From the NCBI GenBank assembly GCA_031553835.1, contig JAVBKX010000010.1, forward strand, positions 62,001 through 126,000: a stretch of 64,000 nucleotides of DNA, written 5' to 3'. The notes under the pieces are model-generated. The model ran no database searches. It was given only the letters and a program-made list of their open reading frames with translations, and had not been told where the DNA came from. Positions 33,954 through 42,350 of this stretch are shown in pieces (position 1 is the first letter of the stretch; every line of letters begins with the position of its first letter). Source of the DNA: JAVBKX01 sp031553835 (GTDB taxonomy: Bacteria; Bacteroidota; Bacteroidia; Bacteroidales; Azobacteroidaceae). The translations under genes and the position numbers were made by a program.

Positions 33954-34397
33954 TTAATCGTCTATTCCGATCAGATTGTATTTTAAATCGAATTTCAGTT
34001 CCAGGCCATTATTCAATTTGACTTCATAATCACGCCTGTCACGGTCAATTTCAACAACATACGATTCTTTGTAATGCTGATTTACATAAGACTGTATCAT
34101 GGGGGGAACAATCCCCTCCGGCACGCGGGTAAATTCACAATCCACATCAGTCCAGTCGCCATCTTTATCAAATTCCACTTTGCTTCCGTTTGTAAAAATA
34201 ATTTCATAGCTCTTGCTCATACCCATACATTCGGTTTCTTCTTTGACATAAGAAACATCGGAACCGGCAAAATATTTTTCAATAAACTGTTGGGCTGCAA
34301 CCGGAAGCTGTTCACGTGTAATAGGTTTGTCATTGTCTGCCCACACCATTGTCTGCATCAAAATCGTGCATACCGATAATAAAATAACTCGTTTCAT
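33954..34397 (-). CDS. Exported PepSY-like protein
   Basis: The 147-residue product has a signal peptide (MKRVILLSVCTILMQTMVWA). Two similar halves follow, each with a strand-helix pattern: YEIIFTNGSKVEFDKDGDW and YEVKLNNGLELKFDLKYNL. This is the putative beta-lactamase-inhibitor-like PepSY domain found in pairs in Bacteroidota periplasmic proteins. Such proteins often sit beside two-component systems, as here, 62 bases downstream of the kinase gene. The exact role is unknown; a sensor accessory or inhibitor function is a guess. Confidence 0.8.
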   Translation of the reverse strand: MKRVILLSVCTILMQTMVWADNDKPITREQLPVAAQQFIEKYFAGSDVSYVKEETECMGMSKSYEIIFTNGSKVEFDKDGDWTDVDCEFTRVPEGIVPPMIQSYVNQHYKESYVVEIDRDRRDYEVKLNNGLELKFDLKYNLIGIDD

Positions 34398-34459
34398 AAT
34401 TTTATGTTTTTATTGTTTACGAAACAAAGTTGCTACACAAAACTGAAAAGAATATGAAA

Positions 34460-35734
34460 TCAGGAAAATAAAACAGAGAAAACATGTTTTTCTTCTAAAT
34501 ATACATACCGAAGCGAAAAACCATAGAGATCACAAACCGATTTGCACAAAGCAAGACCAAGACCGGTCGATCCTTCTTTCTTCGATCCTTGATAAAAACG
34601 ATTGAAAATCACGGCTGCATCCAATGCTTTTTCGGCGCCGGTATTAGACAGGATTATACTTGAGGCGGTGATTAAAATATGAATCTTTCCCAAATCACAA
34701 TTATGCAGATAAGCGTTTTTCAACAAATTCCCGAATAAAACAGTTGCCAACATTTCATTCATACGGATAGTCAAAACAGCCTCTTCCTGTATTGAAACGG
34801 TAATATGACGATCTGCATAAACCTCCGCATAATCGCCGGTCAATATGCGAATCAATTCATTTACAACTATTTCTTTTTGATCGACAAACTGATTATTTTC
34901 GATTTTCGTCAGTAAAAGCAATGTCTTGTTGAGTTTGATAAGATGATCGACAGACGCCTTGGTTTTAAAAATTTCACTCAATTGAGACTCTGTCAATCCG
35001 GCATCTTCCGACAACATTTCCAACCGGTTGCGGCAAACAGCTAATGGGGTTTGCAATTCATGCGAGGCATGACCGATGAATGCCTTTTGCTGTTCGTAAG
35101 CTTCAATATTTCGAATGGCACTGCGCACAACAGCTTCATTCAGTTTACGAAATTCCGTTACATTCGTCGGATTTGTGAATTCGGGCATCACTCGTTCCAC
35201 CTTAAAATTATCCAACCAGGTCAATAAATTGTATAACGGTCTGAAACTCCGGTGCAATACCCAGACATTAATGATAATAATCGCCAATAGCAACGCCATG
35301 TAAAGAATGACAATCCACCACAGGATCGTTTCCTGCAAATCAGATTTTTCTATCGTCGGAATCGAAACCGTCAATTCATAATATTCATTCGCAGCATCTT
35401 TAAAAATCGTTTTCAGCATACGGGCAGGTTCGGTCTCTCGCTTCGATGTTATATACACCATTTCATCATAATAACGAATACCCGCATGTTGGGCTGCATA
35501 AGATGAAGATACCTTTGCCAGATGATAGCTGTTATTCGTCCCGTTATCTTCCGAAGGCAATGCTTCTCCGGCCAATGCCCGGGTAATGATAAATTCGGAG
35601 TAATCTTCCAACGAATCATCGGTTTCATCGTTGATTTCTTCCACAATGATAAAATAAAACAAGGAAGTCCACGCGGCAAAGAGCGCCAATAATGCAATAG
35701 AAATGCGTGATATAATATGAAAAGAGAGTTTCAT
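34460..35734 (-). CDS. Membrane sensor histidine kinase (HisKA type)
   Basis: The 424-residue product has two membrane helices (about residues 8-31 and 137-160) enclosing a roughly 100-residue periplasmic domain, a linker, and the HisKA motif FIGHASHELQTPLAVCRNRL with H225. The ATPase domain has NLLKNAYLHN (N box) and STGLGLALCKSV (G2 box). It overlaps the OmpR-type regulator gene by four bases (ATGA), which indicates a coupled pair. The signal is unknown. Confidence 0.92.
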   Translation of the reverse strand: MKLSFHIISRISIALLALFAAWTSLFYFIIVEEINDETDDSLEDYSEFIITRALAGEALPSEDNGTNNSYHLAKVSSSYAAQHAGIRYYDEMVYITSKRETEPARMLKTIFKDAANEYYELTVSIPTIEKSDLQETILWWIVILYMALLLAIIIINVWVLHRSFRPLYNLLTWLDNFKVERVMPEFTNPTNVTEFRKLNEAVVRSAIRNIEAYEQQKAFIGHASHELQTPLAVCRNRLEMLSEDAGLTESQLSEIFKTKASVDHLIKLNKTLLLLTKIENNQFVDQKEIVVNELIRILTGDYAEVYADRHITVSIQEEAVLTIRMNEMLATVLFGNLLKNAYLHNCDLGKIHILITASSIILSNTGAEKALDAAVIFNRFYQGSKKEGSTGLGLALCKSVCDLYGFSLRYVYLEEKHVFSVLFS

Positions 35735-36411
35735 TGCTCCATCACTAATTTATAACCGAAGCCATATACCGCTTTAATTTCGATATTGGCTTCCGCCTCA
35801 TTCATTTTTTTGCGTAAGTTTTTGATTTGAGCATAGATAAAATCAAAATTATCCACCTGGTCGATATGATCGCCCCATACGGCTTCGGCCAAAGTCGCTT
35901 TATCAACCAACCGGTCGGGACGCGAAATGAAGTAGCTGAGAATATCATATTCTTTCCGGTTTAGTTCCAACCATTTTCCCCCGACAAATACTTCGCACTT
36001 GTCCGGCACTATTTTCACATTACCTAAATCAATTGTCATTTCGCCCTGGTGACGATTCCTCCGGATGAGGCTTTTAACCCGGGCATTGAGTTCCGACAAA
36101 TGAAATGGCTTCGCTAAATAATCGTCCGCTCCCAGTTCCAACCCGGCCACCTTGTCATCCACCGAATCTTTCGCAGAGACAATAATCACATTTTCCTGTT
36201 TGTGCATTTCTTTCAATTGTTGCAACAGTGCCAGGCCATTGCCGTCTGGCAACATAATATCAAGTAGGATGCATTCGTAATCGTACACCGATATTTTTTG
36301 CAATGCATCCCGAAATGTACCGGCTGTTTCCACCACATAGCGTTCTTTTTCAAGCGAACGCTGCATGATTTCGCGCAACGAAGGATCATCTTCCACGATC
36401 AGGATTTTCAT
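35731..36411 (-). CDS. OmpR/PhoB-family response regulator
   Basis: The 226-residue product has a receiver domain (MKILIVEDDPSLREIM) with D51 in CILLDIMLPDGNG as the phospho-acceptor and a conserved Lys in ADDYLAKPF. A winged-helix C-domain follows (LNRKEYDILSYFISRPDRLV, AVYGFGYKL). It is the first gene of the regulator-kinase-PepSY operon. No clear TAnnTTTG element is visible in the 80 bases upstream. Confidence 0.95.
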   Translation of the reverse strand: MKILIVEDDPSLREIMQRSLEKERYVVETAGTFRDALQKISVYDYECILLDIMLPDGNGLALLQQLKEMHKQENVIIVSAKDSVDDKVAGLELGADDYLAKPFHLSELNARVKSLIRRNRHQGEMTIDLGNVKIVPDKCEVFVGGKWLELNRKEYDILSYFISRPDRLVDKATLAEAVWGDHIDQVDNFDFIYAQIKNLRKKMNEAEANIEIKAVYGFGYKLVMEQ

Positions 36412-36492
36412 TTTGGCATTAATTTTTTCATAAAGTTACACGTAAAAACTGAAAAAGGGCTGAAATTGTTGTGAAAATCAAAACTGTTCACG

Positions 36493-36537
36493 CTTAAATG
36501 AAAAAAGCCCGCATATTTCGGGCTTTTTTCATTTAAG
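36493..36537. terminator. Strong bidirectional terminator closing the SusC/D locus
   Basis: CTTAAATGAAAAAAGCCCG (36493-36511) pairs perfectly with 36519-36537 across a seven-base loop. The A-run and T-run on either side of the GC core suit termination in both directions. It lies 13 bases past the stop of the last gene of the locus and isolates it from the regulator gene. Confidence 0.92.
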
Positions 36538-36549
36538 TAAAACTACCAA

Positions 36550-37659
36550 TTATTTATATTCGCTTACTACTTTTCCTTGTAACGATGGGCCATGTACAGA
36601 CAATTTCCCCTCATTATCAATTTGAATCGGATCGATAAAGACCATCCGTTTATCGCCCGTTGCACTTGTTCTGGCATGATAAACACATAGCTTTTGACCT
36701 GAAGGCAAAGAGAGCACCATATTATGGCCAGTTCCCGTTACATTACCACCTTCTGCTACATTTTTTTGCAACACCGGATTATTATCGGCTTTCACAAAAG
36801 GGCCTAAAGGATTTTGAGCAGTCGCATAGCCTACGGCATAATTTTGACCTCCGAAATAATTAGCCGAATACATCATGTAATAAGTATTTTTTTCTTTGAA
36901 AATAAAAGAGCCTTCCGTCCAACGGCGATTTACTTCTCCTGAAGTTACAGAACGACTTTCCCATTCTGCCTGAGTATCATTCATCGTGGATGGAGGGCTT
37001 AACAACAATTGCGGTTCCCCGACAATACCGGAAAAATCCGGTTTTAGTTCGACACCATACACCCAACTTTCTTCGATTTCTTCAAAAGAACCATTTTCTT
37101 TGGCCCAATTGGAAATTTCGCTTTCCACCGGATGTTTATAACAACAACGGGAATAATACAAATACACTTTCCGATGATCGTCATCAAAATACAAGTTGGC
37201 ATCAATCACAGGATATCCCGGATCAAATACAGGACCGCCGTTTAATTCGACAAACGGTCCTGTAGGTGAATCTGAAACAGCGACACCTATCCGGAAATTT
37301 TCACCTTCGTTAGTCGGATTCCATTTCCAGTTAGCGCTATACCACAAATAATATTTTCCATCTCTTTCATATACTTCAGGAGCCCAGAAACAATCTACTG
37401 TCCAAGAGTCGGGAGTTGCACCCTGATATACCAATCCTTCACTTTGCCAATGTACCAAATCGTCGGAAGAATAGACCTCAAATCCTTTGATATCTTCACT
37501 GGTTCCGTACATAAAATACCGGCCTGTTTCCGTTTGTAGTATAAACGGGTCGCCAAAAGAAACCGGCAACGGATTTGTATAGACAATTTCCTGTTTTGAT
37601 GGTTTACAGGATACAAGTAACAGGCTTATTAACAAGCCACTTAACAATAGATGTTTCAT
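36550..37659 (-). CDS. GH43-family glycosidase, lipoprotein
   Basis: The 369-residue product starts with a lipoprotein signal (LLLVSCKPS, C18). The five-bladed propeller of GH43 is indicated by the base aspartate in SFGDPFIL (D37), the pKa-modulating D153 in PVIDANLYFD, and the acid E249 in RRWTEGSFIF. GH43 enzymes are inverting alpha-L-arabinofuranosidases, arabinanases or beta-xylosidases. The sequence alone does not decide between them. It is the last gene of the SusC/D operon and probably acts in the periplasm or at the outer membrane surface. Confidence 0.88.
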   Translation of the reverse strand: MKHLLLSGLLISLLLVSCKPSKQEIVYTNPLPVSFGDPFILQTETGRYFMYGTSEDIKGFEVYSSDDLVHWQSEGLVYQGATPDSWTVDCFWAPEVYERDGKYYLWYSANWKWNPTNEGENFRIGVAVSDSPTGPFVELNGGPVFDPGYPVIDANLYFDDDHRKVYLYYSRCCYKHPVESEISNWAKENGSFEEIEESWVYGVELKPDFSGIVGEPQLLLSPPSTMNDTQAEWESRSVTSGEVNRRWTEGSFIFKEKNTYYMMYSANYFGGQNYAVGYATAQNPLGPFVKADNNPVLQKNVAEGGNVTGTGHNMVLSLPSGQKLCVYHARTSATGDKRMVFIDPIQIDNEGKLSVHGPSLQGKVVSEYK

Positions 37660-37686
37660 ACATAAATAAATTTAGACACGAAGATA

Positions 37687-39510
37687 TTAATAAACAGCTA
37701 ATTTTGTTGTATAAACAGAAGCCTCCGTTTTGATTTCCAGGATATATACACCTTTCTGCAAAATGGTTGCAATGTCTTGACTCAACGCTTGATTAATAAC
37801 AGCCAATCCGTTCATATTGATAACGCGTAGTGTTGCGTTCTCAGTCAATTCATGTCTGTTTACAATCTCCAATTTGCCGTCTTCCACAACAAATTCAGGA
37901 TGGAATGCTTGTTCAATTTTTACAGATTGAGGAGTACCAATAGTAAATGTTTGCATAGCAGCAAAACTTCCCCCTTTGTAAGCGCCATTAATAGCCTGCA
38001 CTGTCCATTCATACACGCCATCAGGCAGAGTGTACAATTCCCACCTGTTATTGGTAAACACATTGCCTAAACCGGTCGTTTTTCTCCAACCGTCATTTTC
38101 TCCTCCTATGACAGCCATCGGGTTGTACAACCATTTTCCGGTCGTTTTATTTTTCAACGCGACATTGTATGTTGTCCCTTTTTTCGTGGATTCACTACCT
38201 GGAGCCGTCCATTCCAACACCACCATCAATTCGTCTCCCGAACCTTCTGTCGTTTGTTTCAGACCGGTAGGAGCAGCCGGTTTCGCAGATGCAGCTGTCG
38301 AAGTATTCAAATTGTAACCGCAAATATTTTTATTGTATTTTCCTACCTGGGTAGCCTGATCGCCATTGTATCCCATGGTCAACAAATCGATTTTGCCGTC
38401 ATTATTCAAATCAGCCACTTCATAAGTATTTTCCGATACTCCCGGGAAGAATGAATCGCTTAACGGACTTTCAGTAAAACTAAAATTTGCGGGATCGGAA
38501 CAAAGGAAAAGAGAAGTCGCCTGACGTCCTTTAGTACCGCTCCATCCTCCCAGTATGATATCCAAGTCGCCATCATTGTCCCAATCGATCAGAGCGCTGC
38601 CGCCTCCCACGCCGATTTGACGGTAATCAGCGAATGTTGCCATTGGAGTCATTGTTCCTTCTTCATTTTTATATATACGGAATATATTGTCGCTATTTTC
38701 TCCATCAGCTCCTCCATCACCATTCAATAACAAATCGAGCCAACCATCGCCGTTCACATCTCCCCAAGTCGCGGATCCATATCCCTTGCGGATAATATTA
38801 GGTTGCGGATATGTCGTCAGATTTCCAAAACCATCATTTTTCAACGTGGAACTATAACGAGTATGGTTTACATCATCCCAACCATTGATAAACAAATCGA
38901 TGTAGCCATCATTATTGAAATCAATAGCAGTAGCTTCCGGATCCACCAAATGCATTCCGGCAAACGAAGTTTTATCTTCCACAAAGGTGCCATCCTGTTG
39001 TTGAAAGAACAGCGCGCAATTTTCCATTCCATTACCGGTCATAAAATAATCCAGCAAGCCATCATTGTTAAAATCTGCAAATCCACAGGAGATCGTAGCA
39101 TTGATGATAGGATATTTGTCTGATATGGTAAATTTACCGGTTCCATCATTAATCGCAATACCATTATTCACTACATTATTATCTCCTCCATTACCATTGA
39201 AGATAAAATCCAAATCCCCATCTCCGTCAATATCTCCAAAACGGATGCAGGCAAAATGACCCGGCGTAATATTACCCAAGTCTTGTTTTGTATAAGTACC
39301 ATCGCCATTATTGATCATAATAGCGCCTTTGATTATTCCAGTTGTTCTTCCGCTGAATACTACATCCAGCCGGCCATCACCATTGATGTCTCCCACAGCA
39401 ATATCTCCATGCTGAGGATCTGTCTCAACATCAAATTCCACAAATTGTGCATTCACACTCAATGCACAACATAAAGCTAAAAACCAAGCAGTAATTTTTT
39501 TCATGATCAT
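37687..39510 (-). CDS. FG-GAP repeat protein with T9SS sorting domain, in the SusC/D locus
   Basis: The 607-residue product has a signal peptide (ITAWFLALCCALSVNAQ). Seven or so FG-GAP/VCBS blades follow, with calcium-type loops (GDINGDGRLDVV, GDIDGDGDLDFI, DFNNDGLLDYF). Then come a fibronectin-III-like domain (AAPTGLKQTT, YNVALKNKTTG) and a type A sorting domain (ATLRVINMNGLAVINQ, GVYILEIKT). It is a one-module relative of the protein at 19972. Its place in the operon, between two GH43 genes, is where a SusE/F-like glycan-binding protein often sits, so a surface glycan-binding role is inferred. The ATG at 39504 is an equally good start. Confidence 0.85.
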   Translation of the reverse strand: MIMKKITAWFLALCCALSVNAQFVEFDVETDPQHGDIAVGDINGDGRLDVVFSGRTTGIIKGAIMINNGDGTYTKQDLGNITPGHFACIRFGDIDGDGDLDFIFNGNGGDNNVVNNGIAINDGTGKFTISDKYPIINATISCGFADFNNDGLLDYFMTGNGMENCALFFQQQDGTFVEDKTSFAGMHLVDPEATAIDFNNDGYIDLFINGWDDVNHTRYSSTLKNDGFGNLTTYPQPNIIRKGYGSATWGDVNGDGWLDLLLNGDGGADGENSDNIFRIYKNEEGTMTPMATFADYRQIGVGGGSALIDWDNDGDLDIILGGWSGTKGRQATSLFLCSDPANFSFTESPLSDSFFPGVSENTYEVADLNNDGKIDLLTMGYNGDQATQVGKYNKNICGYNLNTSTAASAKPAAPTGLKQTTEGSGDELMVVLEWTAPGSESTKKGTTYNVALKNKTTGKWLYNPMAVIGGENDGWRKTTGLGNVFTNNRWELYTLPDGVYEWTVQAINGAYKGGSFAAMQTFTIGTPQSVKIEQAFHPEFVVEDGKLEIVNRHELTENATLRVINMNGLAVINQALSQDIATILQKGVYILEIKTEASVYTTKLAVY

Positions 39511-39540
39511 TTACGTTTTAAAGATTATACATATAATTTT

Positions 39541-39657
39541 GGGTACAAGGCGAAAGGTACAAGGCGAAGGATCTCGATACATGATTTTTTACCCTTCACC
39601 TTTCACCTTGTACCTTGTACCTTTCGCCCTTCACCTTGTACCTTGCACCTATAATTA
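39541..39657 (-). repeat. Tandem-word hairpin array K (between GH43 and FG-GAP genes)
   Basis: The left arm 39542-39570 has two copies of GGTACAAGGCGAAA/G. The right arm 39592-39649 has repeated CACCTTGTACCTT and TTTCGCCCTTCACC words, which are complementary. The loop is about 21 bases. The design matches the ribosomal arrays but the words differ again. Confidence 0.7.
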
Positions 39658-40749
39658 TCATTGAGCCGTCTTAAAATTCGGGGTTCTTTTTTGAGTAGAA
39701 CTCGGAAATCCACCTGGAATGGAAGGCCATCCGTCGTTCCAAAAAATCTCATCCATCATTAAAGGCCGGCGCGTAGCTCCGTTGGGAAGCAACGGATTAG
39801 AATAAGCGATGGCATGATAAATTATAAATTCCCTGCCATCATTATCGGTAAATATCTCGCCGTTGTGTCCCGGACCAACCCATCCCGACTGTTGATCGCC
39901 ATAGAGAAAAGGAGTTCCTTCCTGTCCATTATTAATAACCTCGGCTCCTGTTTTCGTCTTATAAGGGCCTTTGATATTGTCGGCCACAGCTACAGTAACA
40001 TGATATTTGCTGTCTTTTCCTTCACAACAACTTCCTACTGATCCAAAGAAATAAAATTTCCCGTCTTTAGGATAAATATAAGCCGCTTCAAAAGCATTGC
40101 CGGCTATTTTGAATTTCTGACCCACTGTAGTTTTCATATCATCCGCCATTTCAATTCCGTAAATACCTTGAAAACTACCCCAGAATAAATATCGCTTTAG
40201 ATTACGGCCTACTCCTGTTTCCATAAAAAACGGGTCGATACTGTTAGCCACTCCAATAGAGCTGGAATCAAATACTTTTCCCAAATCTGTAAAAGGGCCA
40301 TAAGGATAATCTGCCGAGCCTACCCCAATTCCGGGATTGCTATCACCCCAGTTAGACATACTGTAGTAGAGGTAATATTTTCCGTTTCTAAATACAATGC
40401 AAGGAGCCCACAACCCGCCACCACTACTTTTCCAGGTAGGTTTTGTAATAAAGGCATCCGCTACATATTCCCATTTAACCATGTTTTTTGACCGCACGAT
40501 CGGAATCAATCTGTTAATACCCGGCGACCATGTATTTTCTGTTCCATACGCATAAAACCATCCATCATTTGCCCTGATCGCTGTGGGATCTGCCAAATCA
40601 GGCTCAAACAAAGGATTTTGATACAATGTATCTGCCGAACTGGGTGGTTCATTCCATATCAGTACTTCCTCTTTATCATCTTTGCATGAGCAATAAAAAG
40701 GGAGAGTGAGTATTATTGTCAGTATTAATATACAAAATTTTGTTTTCAT
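39658..40749 (-). CDS. GH43-family glycosidase (arabinanase-like), lipoprotein
   Basis: The 363-residue product has a lipoprotein signal ending in FYCSCKDD. The catalytic triad can be placed as D54 (DLADPTAI), D172 (NSIDPFFM) and E221 (NAFEAAYIYP). The GWVGPGHNGEIF segment is typical of arabinan-acting GH43 enzymes. It lies directly after susD (30 bases). It differs clearly from the second GH43 at 36550, so the two probably cut different linkages of one glycan. Confidence 0.88.
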   Translation of the reverse strand: MKTKFCILILTIILTLPFYCSCKDDKEEVLIWNEPPSSADTLYQNPLFEPDLADPTAIRANDGWFYAYGTENTWSPGINRLIPIVRSKNMVKWEYVADAFITKPTWKSSGGGLWAPCIVFRNGKYYLYYSMSNWGDSNPGIGVGSADYPYGPFTDLGKVFDSSSIGVANSIDPFFMETGVGRNLKRYLFWGSFQGIYGIEMADDMKTTVGQKFKIAGNAFEAAYIYPKDGKFYFFGSVGSCCEGKDSKYHVTVAVADNIKGPYKTKTGAEVINNGQEGTPFLYGDQQSGWVGPGHNGEIFTDNDGREFIIYHAIAYSNPLLPNGATRRPLMMDEIFWNDGWPSIPGGFPSSTQKRTPNFKTAQ

Positions 40750-40779
40750 GATCTGTAAACTTTTTATTAAAATGATTAA

Positions 40780-42324
40780 TTAGTAGCCGGGATTTTGTTT
40801 AATGCCTTTAATAAGGGGAATTTCCCGATAAGGAATCGGAAAACGGTTGTTTGTTCCGATAGTAAAATTTTCAAAGTCATCATCCCTGCTTTTCAGGAAA
40901 GAGATATTTTCAGCCGTTTCAAACATTCCCCAACGTTCCAGATCAAACCAACGCCAGGCTTCGCTGGTAAGTTCGCAGACTCTTTCGTGCATAATTTGCT
41001 TACGCATTTTGGCCTGGTCATTTCCTATTCCTGTAAACACGGTTGAATTTTCCAGATTCGGGAGATTTACCCTTGCACGCACTTTGTTGATATAGGCGTA
41101 AGCTTCAGATGTACGACCTAATTCATTCAATGCTTCAGCATATAACAGATAAATATCGGCCAACCGGAGCACTCTAAAATTAATTCCCGAATTATAATCT
41201 TCGAAATTGCGACGATAGTTGTTGGAATATTTTTTCCAATACACTTTATTTTTGTTCAGGTTCCACGCCGTCCATGTTTTTCCGTAAAACAATTCACCCG
41301 GATTGTCCGGATCAAAATAAAACAACGTTTGTTTCAAACGGGGATCCACTTTACCATCCACCGTTTTTTCTTTTTCCAAATCCGTCTTTATAATATTGCG
41401 CGCTGTAGCATCATCCCAAGCCGCTCCGTCCACAGGCAGCCCCAGAAACTTCGCCCGGTTACATCCCAGTTCGACCCCGGCCTCCACTCCATCGGCATAT
41501 TGCACTTCAAACAGAGATTCCGAATTATTTTCGTTCTGATCGGTAAAATTATCTTCGTATTTCGATACCAATTGGTATAAAGGTTGACCACTTTGATTTT
41601 TTAAGGCAAAAATTTCACGGCAGATTTCTTCTACTTTTGTCCAGTTTTTTTCCTGGGCATACACTTTGGCCAACATACCGAGAGCGCTTCCCAAAGTAGC
41701 TCGTCCTAAGTCGTTGTTTTCAGTATAATAAGCGGGCAAATATTTCGCTGCTTCCTGAAAATCGGCTCTCGCCCGGGCATAAAGATCCGGCTGTTCGCCA
41801 ATGGCACTTTGTTCCGAAGCAAAAGATGTCAATGCCAAAGGACCTCGTCCGTAAATACCTGCAATATTTAAGAAATGAAGGCCTCTTAAAAAATACGCTT
41901 CAGAGATAATCCTATTTTTCAGATCGTCGTCTGTCTCTGTATTGGGGGCATTATCTTTTACCTGATTAGCCCAGAAAATTCCTTTGTACAAATCCAACCA
42001 AGGGTAAAATACGCCTTCCGCATTATCGTCATTATAACTTCCCACCAGGAAATTAGAATAGGATTGAAAATAGGGATTGGGCGAAGTACTATAACCTTCA
42101 TCCGAACGGGATACATACAATACATGCAACCAGCGGGAATAACATCCGTTGAAACGCAAAGGACGGTAAGCGGCATACAAACCCTGCTGAAGATTTTCCT
42201 CTGTCTTCCAGAAAGTGCTTGACGGTTGTTCGTTGGGATTGAGCCGTTCCAAAAATTTATCCGAACAAGAAGGCATCAAAAACAACAAAGCTATTGCGGA
42301 GAATAATATTTTGATATTTTTCAT
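40780..42324 (-). CDS. SusD/RagB-family outer-membrane nutrient-binding lipoprotein
   Basis: The 514-residue product starts with a lipoprotein signal (LFSAIALLFLMPSCSDKFLE, C20). It has the SusD pattern of TPR-like helices (ISEAYFLRGLHFLNIAGIYG, RLADIYLLYAEALNELGRTS) and the C-terminal RFPIPYREIPLIKGIKQNPGY. SusD proteins form the lid of the SusC channel and bind oligosaccharide at the cell surface. It follows susC by 26 bases, the usual arrangement. Confidence 0.96.
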   Translation of the reverse strand: MKNIKILFSAIALLFLMPSCSDKFLERLNPNEQPSSTFWKTEENLQQGLYAAYRPLRFNGCYSRWLHVLYVSRSDEGYSTSPNPYFQSYSNFLVGSYNDDNAEGVFYPWLDLYKGIFWANQVKDNAPNTETDDDLKNRIISEAYFLRGLHFLNIAGIYGRGPLALTSFASEQSAIGEQPDLYARARADFQEAAKYLPAYYTENNDLGRATLGSALGMLAKVYAQEKNWTKVEEICREIFALKNQSGQPLYQLVSKYEDNFTDQNENNSESLFEVQYADGVEAGVELGCNRAKFLGLPVDGAAWDDATARNIIKTDLEKEKTVDGKVDPRLKQTLFYFDPDNPGELFYGKTWTAWNLNKNKVYWKKYSNNYRRNFEDYNSGINFRVLRLADIYLLYAEALNELGRTSEAYAYINKVRARVNLPNLENSTVFTGIGNDQAKMRKQIMHERVCELTSEAWRWFDLERWGMFETAENISFLKSRDDDFENFTIGTNNRFPIPYREIPLIKGIKQNPGY

Positions 42325-42350
42325 AATCTATTTTATTTTTATGCGCATAA

